Part shown: in pieces, positions 4,941 to 11,226 of the stretch
How positions within the stretch are numbered: the first letter of the stretch is position 1
Layout: each line of letters begins with the position of its first letter
Assembly: GCA_025363795.1 (NCBI GenBank)
Contig: JANYLE010000238.1
Span: forward strand, 1-11,226
Reading direction: 5' to 3'
DNA: 11,226 bases
Source of the DNA: Mariniphaga sp.
GTDB lineage: Bacteria; Bacteroidota; Bacteroidia; Bacteroidales; Prolixibacteraceae
The notes under the pieces: model-generated
Told to the model about the DNA's origin: nothing
Seen by the model: only the letters and a program-made list of their open reading frames with translations
Database searches by the model: none
Translations under genes and position numbers: made by a program

Positions 4941-6527
4941 TTAGATGGATTCCGGATTCCAGCCCGCACGGTAATTGCGTGACAGATAGCTGTTGGCATC
5001 CGGCAAATTGGTGATTTTCATTTGAGATGCATCGTATTTAAGCAAATGACCAGCTCTCAAAGCAACAGCATAAAGATTCACCGCTTCGGTGATGAGAAAC
5101 GCTTCGGTAAAACTGCCAGGGCATTGTTTTCCACTTCGGCATCCATTCAGAAATAGCTGAAATCCTGACGGTTTATCGGTTTTTGTAGTGGCTTTTACAG
5201 TCTCGATTCCTTTCATTCTTTTTTCCGGAATCAACCTCGGGTTATCGACATGAAATCCAGCAAGTATTTTCCCTTTATCGCCCACAAACATCATCCCTTC
5301 CGGATCTAATTCCTTGTTATCTTCGAATAGTTCAGCAGGAACAGCAGGTCGCATTCCACCGTCATACCAGATTAAATCAACTGCGGGTCGCGAACCTTTA
5401 GCTGGATATTTGAATCGGACAGAGGAAGCCATCGGAAAAGAGAAGTCGTTCTTTACCTGAAATGCGGTAGAATCACGCAGTCCACAAACGTGGCTTAGAT
5501 TGGGCTCAATGATCGTTGGCGATTCAAGCTCAAGCGCCTTAAACACCGTCCAAAGACTATAATGCCCCATGTCTGCCATTGATCCTCCGCCAAAATCGTA
5601 CCATCCCCTGAAAACCATATTGGTATAGTTCGGATGATATGGGCGGTCTGCTTCCGGACCTAACCATAAATCCCAATTAAAATCTTTTGGCATTGCCGGG
5701 GTATCGATAGGTAATGTTGGGTATTGCGGCCAGACGGGACGGTTAGACCAGTTGTGAACCTCTTTGAGTGTTCCAATTTTCCCTTCATTGATCCATTTCA
5801 ACACCAATTCCATCGAGCCATTATAATCCCATGGAATCAGGTGGGTCGTAATTTTGGGGTTATTTCGCGCCAGATCAATTACCTTTTTTCCTTCGTGCAA
5901 CCTGTTTGACAAAGGTTTGTGTATTGAAATATGCTTCCCTTTTTTGATGGCGGCTGTAGCAATAAGCCCGTGCAGATGGTCGGGCGTCATTACTTTTATG
6001 GCATCCAGGTCTTTCTCTTTTTCGAAAAGTTCCCTGAAATCGGCGTAACTCTTACATCCTTTGAGCTTTTGTTCCGACTTGAATTTCAAATAATACTCAT
6101 CAATAATTGCTTTCCCATTGTCGCGTCCTCCGGGGATCGTATTGTCACCGCCGGAACTCCACCCGGGGTTTTTAAGCTTATTCCGGATCTCATTTCTAAG
6201 TCCGTCTTTTCCCCAGTCGAGGTAACCGGTAGCTGTTTTTTGAGGATCGCAAACTGCAATAATTTGTAATTCAGGAATATCCAAAAGAGGGAGCAATTCC
6301 CTGAGGCCTTGCGTCCCGACCCCGATATATGCCAGGGTTGTTTTGTCGCTTGGGGCAACAAATCCGTTTCCACCTAAGACATGTCTTGGTACAATGGTTA
6401 GTGCAGCTGCGGAAGATGCAATGGCTCCGATAAAAATTCTCCGGTTTACCGGCTTAAACGGGGGTGTCGTTTGCCCATTGTTTTTAGGCTGATTTTTTGA
6501 TCCATCTTGATTCATTGATTTTTCCAT
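4941..6527 (-). CDS. Tat-exported Gfo/Idh/MocA-family oxidoreductase
   Basis: A 528-residue NAD(P)-dependent sugar dehydrogenase of the Gfo/Idh/MocA family, with a twin-arginine signal, NRRIFIGAIASSAAALTIVP (RR at 29-30), preceded by an unusually long polar N-region. The Rossmann domain starts at TLAYIGVGTQGLREL (GxGxxG at 69-74) with the acidic end of strand 2 at VCDP (92-95), then VMTPDHLHGLIA (179-190). The usual EKP motif reads HKPLSNRLHEG (203-213), with His for Glu. The C-terminal half has RGWYDFGGGSMADMGHY, typical of the large periplasmic Bacteroidota/Planctomycetota branch. A cofactor retained through Tat export, as in glucose-fructose oxidoreductase, is expected. The first ATG (6527) is annotated, but ATG 6515 (Met5) follows GGAAAA and may be the real start. 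It is first in an operon with the TIM-barrel gene. Substrate unknown; a 3-keto-sugar role is possible. Confidence 0.88.
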   Translation of the reverse strand: MEKSMNQDGSKNQPKNNGQTTPPFKPVNRRIFIGAIASSAAALTIVPRHVLGGNGFVAPSDKTTLAYIGVGTQGLRELLPLLDIPELQIIAVCDPQKTATGYLDWGKDGLRNEIRNKLKNPGWSSGGDNTIPGGRDNGKAIIDEYYLKFKSEQKLKGCKSYADFRELFEKEKDLDAIKVMTPDHLHGLIATAAIKKGKHISIHKPLSNRLHEGKKVIDLARNNPKITTHLIPWDYNGSMELVLKWINEGKIGTLKEVHNWSNRPVWPQYPTLPIDTPAMPKDFNWDLWLGPEADRPYHPNYTNMVFRGWYDFGGGSMADMGHYSLWTVFKALELESPTIIEPNLSHVCGLRDSTAFQVKNDFSFPMASSVRFKYPAKGSRPAVDLIWYDGGMRPAVPAELFEDNKELDPEGMMFVGDKGKILAGFHVDNPRLIPEKRMKGIETVKATTKTDKPSGFQLFLNGCRSGKQCPGSFTEAFLITEAVNLYAVALRAGHLLKYDASQMKITNLPDANSYLSRNYRAGWNPESI

Positions 6528-6655
6528 GATTATTATTGGGGGTTAATTTATAATCAACAGCAACGCAACGAAAAAAATGAGTTATCCCGGAAAACTATTC
6601 AGTCAGTTTTTAGTTTGGTACGGAGGAAAAATTTTGGTTTTCAGGAATTATATTT

Positions 6656-6686
6656 CAAAATTAAATTTAAAGTTCGTAAAGGCAAA
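6656..6686 (-). promoter_or_regulatory. Promoter of the Gfo/Idh-TIM barrel operon
   Basis: Read on the - strand: TTTG (complement of 6683-6686), 19 nt, then TAATTTTG (complement of 6656-6663), a full match to the Bacteroidota consensus. Initiation near 6650 would leave a leader of about 120 nt. The leader holds a small AT-rich hairpin (AAAACT at 6591-6596 with AGTTTT at 6605-6610) and no recognised riboswitch. This makes the operon independent of the upstream Crp/Fnr gene. Confidence 0.6.
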
Positions 6687-6724
6687 TTATTTGGAGGAAT
6701 AATTAGTAGACAGATGATTCATTT

Positions 6725-7378
6725 TCAGGAAACAAGTGATTTGAAGTCGATTTTATTCCTTGATATCATTATTTTTCGGTCGAGTTCGAGTTTTTTCAGT
6801 AACCTCGACACCACTTCGCGCGATGTATTCAGTAAATCAGCAATTTCCTGATGGGTCCCGGTATAAACTGTATTTCCAGTTGAACGGTGGCGGTCGGCGA
6901 AGAATTTAATCAGGCGTTCGTCCATATTTTTGAATGCGATACTGTCAATCGTCTCAAGCAATTCATCGAACCGCTTCCGGAAGGCATACATGATAAACTC
7001 TTTCCATGTTTTGAATTGGACCATCCATAAATCGAGAAACTGAACCGGAATCCGAATCTGTGTCACCTTACTGTCGGCGACCGCCCTGATATTGCTTTTA
7101 ATATGATTCATGCAGCAGGTCAGGGCCATGGCGCACACTTCGCCCGGATTAAGGTAGTAGAGCAAAAGTTCGCGACCCTCATCGTCGATACGATAAACAC
7201 GGACAATCCCCTCAAGAAGCAGTGGAAAGGTTTTAATATATTGTCCTTCATGCATCATTTCATCACCTTCTTCGAGTTCGGTAATGATCCCTTCCCGACC
7301 AATCGCCTGACGCAATTCAGGTTCAAAATAGGGAAACCTTTTCTCCAGAATTTGGGGATCAAAACCGGGTAAATTCAT
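6725..7378 (-). CDS. Crp/Fnr-family transcriptional regulator
   Basis: A 217-residue regulator with an N-terminal cyclic nucleotide-binding-like beta barrel (about 25-115), a long dimerisation helix (about 118-150) and a C-terminal winged HTH (about 160-212). The HTH is clear: TGTHQEIADLLNTSREVVSR (173-192), with the recognition helix in the second half. The barrel lacks the full cAMP phosphate-binding signature (the region reads YYLNPGEVCAMALTCCMNHI), so cAMP is unlikely to be the ligand. Instead it has Cys82 and the vicinal pair Cys88-Cys89. No N-terminal Fnr-type cysteine cluster is present. ATG 7378 is preferred over GTG 7390 by codon; neither has a good Shine-Dalgarno. It sits between GH97 and the Gfo/Idh operon and could regulate either; the target is not shown by the sequence. 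Confidence 0.9.
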   Translation of the reverse strand: MNLPGFDPQILEKRFPYFEPELRQAIGREGIITELEEGDEMMHEGQYIKTFPLLLEGIVRVYRIDDEGRELLLYYLNPGEVCAMALTCCMNHIKSNIRAVADSKVTQIRIPVQFLDLWMVQFKTWKEFIMYAFRKRFDELLETIDSIAFKNMDERLIKFFADRHRSTGNTVYTGTHQEIADLLNTSREVVSRLLKKLELDRKIMISRNKIDFKSLVS

Positions 7379-7439
7379 TGTGTTTTTCACATAAAAGAGG
7401 TAATGCTCAATTTAAAAATAGTCTGAACGTGTAATTTGG

Positions 7440-7552
7440 GCTGGCAGCTTGCAATTGGCAAGAATCTTCATGAGGTCTGTTGTTCAAAATTAAATATTGC
7501 TGACGATGTCATAATTTAATCGAAAGCCAGTTGCCAAATGCAAGTTGCCAGC
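7440..7552. repeat. Diverged inverted repeat between GH97 and the crp-like gene
   Basis: The arms GCTGGCAGCTTGCAATTGGC plus AA (7440-7461) and the reverse complement of 7531-7552 match at 20 of 22 positions, separated by 69 nt of AT-rich sequence. The arms are built of TTGGCAA/TTGCAA-like words. There is no T run for a terminator. It resembles a dispersed intergenic repeat or a small non-autonomous element. With the stop of GH97 at 7574, this accounts for most of the 195-nt gap between the two genes. Confidence 0.7.
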
Positions 7553-7573
7553 TGCCTCATCAATAGCAATTCA

Positions 7574-9514
7574 CTAAGGCGTTGTAATTCTCGCCACCCA
7601 GCCACCATTATTGGCCATTTTAATTTTTATAACATCCCCCGATTTTACTTTCTGTGTCGAAATCTTCAGATTTTTTGGCTCTTTGTTAGCGTCATTTGCA
7701 TCGGCCCAGGTATTAATTGAATGTTCACCGGCAGAAATAAAGTCAAGCTTGATGGTGATCTCTTTCTCTTTACTATTATTCATTACACCCACAAACCAAT
7801 CACTTCCGGTTCTTTTGGCAATAGCCACATATTCTCCCGGATAGCCATCAATAAAATGGATATCATCCCATGTTGTCGGAACGATCTTTAGAAAATCAGC
7901 CCCGGGTTGATTCAGAATGTTATCAGGATGATCACAGACAACTGTCAGCGGACTTTCGTAGATCACAAACTTCGAGAGTTCAGCTGCGCGGGTATTCCAG
8001 ACAACTGCCGGAGTTTGATTTTTATATTGTTCTTTGGTAACGTTCAAAAATGCTCCCGGAGTATAGTCCATCTGACCGGCAAGCATCCTTGTAAAGGCCA
8101 GTTTTACATTGTGTTCCGGACTCATCTTGTTTGAAAATTTATAATATTCGTTTCCCATCACCCCTTCGCGGGTAATCATGTTCGGGTAGGTGCGGATGAT
8201 TCCGTCGGGTTTGTAAGCTCCGTGAAAATCGACCATCAAACGGTTCTCAGCGGCACATTTGATGATGTCGTGATACCAGTTCACCATATCCTGATCGTCG
8301 CGATCCATAAAATCGATCTTAACGCCAGCAACGCCCCATTTTTGGTACAATGGAAATGCTTTTTTGTAGGCTGAATTACGGTTGACATCGCTGTTATAGA
8401 GCCAGACGATGATTTTGACGTTCCTGGATTTCGCGTAGCTAATGATTTCGGGCATATCAATTTGTGGCGCCCATTTCGTGATGTCAGCTTCGGGGGTATT
8501 GAATTTTCCGTACCACTGCCAGTCGACCAGCATATATGACCATCCCATTTGTGAGGCAAAATCGATGTATTGCTTAATGACCGGCATTTCCATTTTCACC
8601 TCGCCACTCCACCAATGATCCCAGGCACTCATGCCGGGTTTGATCCATGATGGATCGGCAATTGCACATGGTGCGTTAAGATTTTGGATTAGCTCCGATT
8701 CTATCAGTTTCCCAGGCGTTTCGCCGATCATTACCACTCTCCAGGGTGTGTAAACTTCATCGTCGAAACGGGCTTTGACACCTGCTTCCTCTTCTCCCGG
8801 AAGGGGAACGAGTTTGGTGGTAAGAGCATTCTGTTTTCCGTTGGTGCCGATGTAAAATGCAGGATAATTGTCGATTGCAGCTTCTGTAATTGCAACCCAG
8901 CATTTATCACCGTAATCCATCAAAAAGGGCATCCCGGCAATTGTTTTGTCGGTGAAATAACTTAATGGACGTTCAAAAAATTCAGACTCATTAGAGCTGG
9001 AATACCTCCCATATTCGACAACCCACGCTTTGGGATTTCCGGGAATTGTAAAAGTCGTCAGCTCCCTGGTAATCTGGCGATGACCGTTTTTCTCACTCCG
9101 ATAAAGTTTGGTGCGAAAGGCAATCCCATCGTTGTACGCGCGAATGGTGAATTCCATTTGTCGCATCAGCCCGTTTTTTTCTTTAAGCCTGATTTGAAGT
9201 TCGCTGCAGTTATTAACCACTTCGGCATGTTTTGATCTGACTACCGGTTTCCAGGTTTCGTTGATCACCTGCTCTTGTTTGTCAATAACTGCAAAGCCTT
9301 TATTCATTGCTGGTTCGGCCTTAAATTCGAAACCTAATGCAGATTCCTGAATCACAGGCTTCCCGTTGAAAGTAATAGAATAGCTGAACTCATCACCATT
9401 TCTGATGGTGACGCTAATTTTTTTATCAGGCGACGTCACCTGGTAATCCTGAGCATAACAAAAGAAGGTCGTAAATAGTAATAGAATGCTAAGCTTTAAT
9501 TTGTTGGCAGTCAT
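7574..9514 (-). CDS. Secreted GH97 glycoside hydrolase, retaining (alpha-galactosidase-like) type
   Basis: A 646-residue GH97 enzyme, exported by an N-terminal signal peptide (MTANKLKLSILLLFTTFFCY, cleavage likely at CYAQ/DYQV). ATG 9514 is chosen over GTG 9553, since the latter adds a polar Asn/Gln-rich stretch before the signal. Domain order: N-terminal beta-sandwich (about 24-285), catalytic barrel (about 290-560, with SAWDHWWSGEVKM, MLVDWQWYGKFN, VIVWLYN-like and VKIDFMDRDDQ), and a C-terminal beta domain. As I recall, the Bacteroides retaining alpha-galactosidase BtGH97b uses Asp415 and Glu470, 55 apart. Here Asp401 (KIDFMD) and Glu456 (GNEYYKF) are also 55 apart, which favours the retaining type over inverting SusB-like alpha-glucosidases. 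No SusC/SusD pair is nearby. It lies 98 nt after the HydG-like gene, on the same strand. The exact sugar is not determined. Confidence 0.92.
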   Translation of the reverse strand: MTANKLKLSILLLFTTFFCYAQDYQVTSPDKKISVTIRNGDEFSYSITFNGKPVIQESALGFEFKAEPAMNKGFAVIDKQEQVINETWKPVVRSKHAEVVNNCSELQIRLKEKNGLMRQMEFTIRAYNDGIAFRTKLYRSEKNGHRQITRELTTFTIPGNPKAWVVEYGRYSSSNESEFFERPLSYFTDKTIAGMPFLMDYGDKCWVAITEAAIDNYPAFYIGTNGKQNALTTKLVPLPGEEEAGVKARFDDEVYTPWRVVMIGETPGKLIESELIQNLNAPCAIADPSWIKPGMSAWDHWWSGEVKMEMPVIKQYIDFASQMGWSYMLVDWQWYGKFNTPEADITKWAPQIDMPEIISYAKSRNVKIIVWLYNSDVNRNSAYKKAFPLYQKWGVAGVKIDFMDRDDQDMVNWYHDIIKCAAENRLMVDFHGAYKPDGIIRTYPNMITREGVMGNEYYKFSNKMSPEHNVKLAFTRMLAGQMDYTPGAFLNVTKEQYKNQTPAVVWNTRAAELSKFVIYESPLTVVCDHPDNILNQPGADFLKIVPTTWDDIHFIDGYPGEYVAIAKRTGSDWFVGVMNNSKEKEITIKLDFISAGEHSINTWADANDANKEPKNLKISTQKVKSGDVIKIKMANNGGWVARITTP

Positions 9515-9612
9515 TTGGTAGTTAATTTGGTTATAGTTATTGTTTTGAGTCACTGTTTTTTCAACTTTCCCATTTTCCCTTTAATATTAGCAATTAACAA
9601 AGTGCCCTATTT

Positions 9613-11121
9613 TCAAATGTATAAATCTCTTTTTCCGTTTAATATTTCGCTATAGTCGCTGTGGAATTTTTGCAAAAGATGGGGCTTATTTTTGAAATAG
9701 TCCATCGACTCAATTTCCTGAATCTCTTTCAATATCAATGGTTCTCCGATTGTGCGGGTTGCCGGAGATGCGTAATCGCTCAGGTATTCGCGAAAGGTCA
9801 ATACAGCATTCAATTTACAGAATTTGCCTTCTACACAATGGCTCAGCATCCCCATAATGGTTTCTCCGGTCCGGCCGCAACGATAACCTGCGGTACAAAA
9901 TGAGGAGATAAATCCTAATTTACCAACTTCCTGAATAACATCGTCCAGATCGCGGGGATCGCCAATTGTAAATTGCTTTTTATCGAGATCAATCTCAGAT
10001 TTCTGATCGCTGTAAGCCCCTATTCCAATGCGGGTTGAAGCATCCGTTTGAGTACAACCCAATTGAATAACCTCTCTTTTGATCTCAGCTTTTTCGCGTG
10101 CTGTAACAATCATTCCGGCCGTCGGAACTGAAAGTCGCAGTACTGCAACCAGTTTCTTGAAATTTGAATCTGAAACGTGGAAGGGCGAGTCAGAACTTAA
10201 GCTGGAACCTGAAGCCGGGGTCATTCGCGGAAACGAAAGCGTGTGTGGCCCGATCCCGAATTGTCTTTCCAGATCCAACGTGTGATAAAGTAGCCCCATC
10301 ACTTCGAACCGCCAATCATATAGTCCAAAAAGTGCGCCGATCGCTACATCATCAAGCCCTGCATCGATAGCGCGGTGAAGTGCGTAAAGCCTCCATTTGT
10401 AATCTCCTTTAAGTGTGTTGGCAGGATGCACACTTTGGTATGTTTCATGATGATAGGTCTCCTGGAAAACCTGGTAAGTGCCAATCCCTGATTCTTTGAG
10501 TTGCCTAAGTTTGGCAATATCCATAGGGGCGGCATTGATATTCACTCGCCGGATTGACGAAGGGTGACCCGAAATTGGGGCCGGTTCCTGGACACTGTAA
10601 ACCGCTTTTACGGCCGCGGTCATGTAATCGATGTCCGATTTCTGATGTTCGCCAAAGACGAGTATAAGCCGTTTGTGACCTTCGCTCAGCACCGAGCTGG
10701 TTTCGCGCTTCACTTCATCAAGGGTGAGTATGCGCCTTACTTCACGGTTATTCGCTTCACGGAAACCGCAATAAGCACAATTATTGACGCAAAAATTTGA
10801 ACAATAAAGCGGTGCAAAAAAGACGATCCGATTGTCGTAAACCTTCTTCTTTACTTCGAGAGCTGTTTGGTTGATCTCTTCCCACATTTCTGGGGAGGTG
10901 ACGTTCAGCAAAGCTGCGGTCTCATCCGGAGCAAGCGTTTTGATAGCTAACGATTTTTGAAGAATATCCCGGATCAGCTTAGGGTTCGGATTTGTATTTT
11001 TTCCAAGTCGGTCAAAAATATCTCTTTCATTGATAAAGTCTTTTCCATCAATTAGATATTTATCAATTTCCTTTTGGACAATAACACCTTTCATCCAATC
11101 GCCGGTACTTTCTTTTTTCAT
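9613..11121 (-). CDS. HydG-like radical SAM enzyme with a variant C-terminal cluster motif
   Basis: A 502-residue radical SAM protein clearly related to HydG, which splits tyrosine to p-cresol, CO and cyanide to build the [FeFe]-hydrogenase cofactor. The ThiH/HydG barrel shows CVNNCAYCGF (CX3CX2C; Cys111, 115, 118), VFGEHQ, NINAAP, GIGTYQVFQETYH, GALFGLYDWRFEV and GPHTLSFPR. The C-terminal extension, where HydG has CX2CX22C, reads SSFCTAGYRCGRTG: the first Cys (409) is present, the second is Gly412 at the exact position, and the third (435) keeps X22 spacing, with extra cysteines at 415 and 429. Thus it may bind a different cluster or have another role. ATG 11121 is preferred to the adjacent GTG 11124. 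No hydE, hydF or hydrogenase gene is in the window. The alternative is ThiH, but the length and C-terminus fit HydG better. Confidence 0.85.
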   Translation of the reverse strand: MKKESTGDWMKGVIVQKEIDKYLIDGKDFINERDIFDRLGKNTNPNPKLIRDILQKSLAIKTLAPDETAALLNVTSPEMWEEINQTALEVKKKVYDNRIVFFAPLYCSNFCVNNCAYCGFREANNREVRRILTLDEVKRETSSVLSEGHKRLILVFGEHQKSDIDYMTAAVKAVYSVQEPAPISGHPSSIRRVNINAAPMDIAKLRQLKESGIGTYQVFQETYHHETYQSVHPANTLKGDYKWRLYALHRAIDAGLDDVAIGALFGLYDWRFEVMGLLYHTLDLERQFGIGPHTLSFPRMTPASGSSLSSDSPFHVSDSNFKKLVAVLRLSVPTAGMIVTAREKAEIKREVIQLGCTQTDASTRIGIGAYSDQKSEIDLDKKQFTIGDPRDLDDVIQEVGKLGFISSFCTAGYRCGRTGETIMGMLSHCVEGKFCKLNAVLTFREYLSDYASPATRTIGEPLILKEIQEIESMDYFKNKPHLLQKFHSDYSEILNGKRDLYI

Positions 11122-11142
11122 CACTTACAATTCTTTCAACTA

Positions 11143-11175
11143 CAAATATAGCCAAATCACCACCATTTTGTCAAA
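11143..11175 (-). promoter_or_regulatory. Promoter of the HydG-like gene
   Basis: On the - strand: TTTG (complement of 11172-11175), 21 nt, then TATATTTG (complement of 11143-11150), a full match to the Bacteroidota -33/-7 consensus. Initiation near 11137 would give a leader of only about 15 nt. This implies the gene is the first of its transcript and not the tail of a larger hyd operon beyond the window. Confidence 0.65.
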
Positions 11176-11226
11176 CTAAACCTTAAAAACGATAGCGGGT
11201 TGTTTGCATTTAATCTATTATTGTTA

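Noticed and set aside
5931..6269. Plus-strand open frame of 112 codons opposite the Gfo/Idh/MocA gene
   Set aside because: No recognisable domain or promoter, and the opposite strand has a continuous conserved oxidoreductase frame; treated as a shadow frame.
6591..6610. AAAACT/AGTTTT hairpin in the leader of the Gfo/Idh operon as a terminator or riboswitch
   Set aside because: Six-base AT-rich stem, and no conserved riboswitch core recognised; noted only as part of the leader.
9515..9553. GTG start for GH97 adding 13 residues
   Set aside because: The added stretch is Asn/Gln rich and would precede the signal peptide; ATG 9514 gives a textbook signal sequence.
9515..9612. Possible separate promoter for GH97 in the 98-nt gap after the HydG-like gene
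   Set aside because: A TTTG is present but no TAnnTTTG at the right distance was found; co-transcription or an unrecognised promoter remain open.

Overview
The window looks like a chromosomal segment of a Bacteroidota bacterium, probably near Bacteroidales/Marinilabiliales. This rests on several signs: moderate GC content, weak or absent Shine-Dalgarno sequences at most starts, several Bacteroidota-type promoters (TTTG, 19-21 nt, TAnnTTTG), a GH97 glycosidase, a DUF6132-type small membrane protein beside a thioredoxin, and twin-arginine (Tat)-targeted Gfo/Idh/MocA and TIM-barrel sugar enzymes. The assignment is inferred from gene content and not from a phylogenetic marker.

The left part (1-3281) lies on the + strand. 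It holds the C-terminal two thirds of peptidase T (pepT), a type II toxin-antitoxin pair (DUF2281-like antitoxin and MazF/PemK-like toxin), tilS for the essential tRNA(Ile2) lysidine modification, and then a second toxin-antitoxin pair (hicB-hicA). tilS is therefore bracketed by two modules whose toxins are RNases. hicA and the first minus-strand gene converge with only 3 nt between their stop codons, inside a small palindrome.

The right part (3285-11121) is entirely on the - strand. In transcription order, entering from the right edge, it reads: a HydG-like radical SAM enzyme with its own well-matched promoter; a secreted GH97 glycosidase; a Crp/Fnr-type regulator with a Cys-Cys motif; a Tat-exported Gfo/Idh/MocA oxidoreductase and a Tat-exported TIM-barrel sugar isomerase/epimerase-like protein, apparently one operon with a good promoter and a strong terminator; then an overlapping pair of a DUF6132-like membrane protein and an envelope thioredoxin.

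Functionally, the oxidoreductase, the TIM-barrel protein and GH97 suggest periplasmic carbohydrate processing. The DUF6132-like protein and thioredoxin suggest an envelope thiol-redox function. The most unusual item is the HydG-like protein. Its radical SAM CX3CX2C motif is intact, but the second cysteine of the C-terminal CX2CX22C auxiliary-cluster motif is replaced by glycine, with extra cysteines nearby. No hydE, hydF or hydrogenase gene is in view.

No tRNA, rRNA, CRISPR array, insertion sequence or prophage gene was found. No gap between genes exceeds 300 bases. The largest are 6528-6724, which holds a promoter and leader, and about 7379-7573, which holds a diverged inverted repeat.
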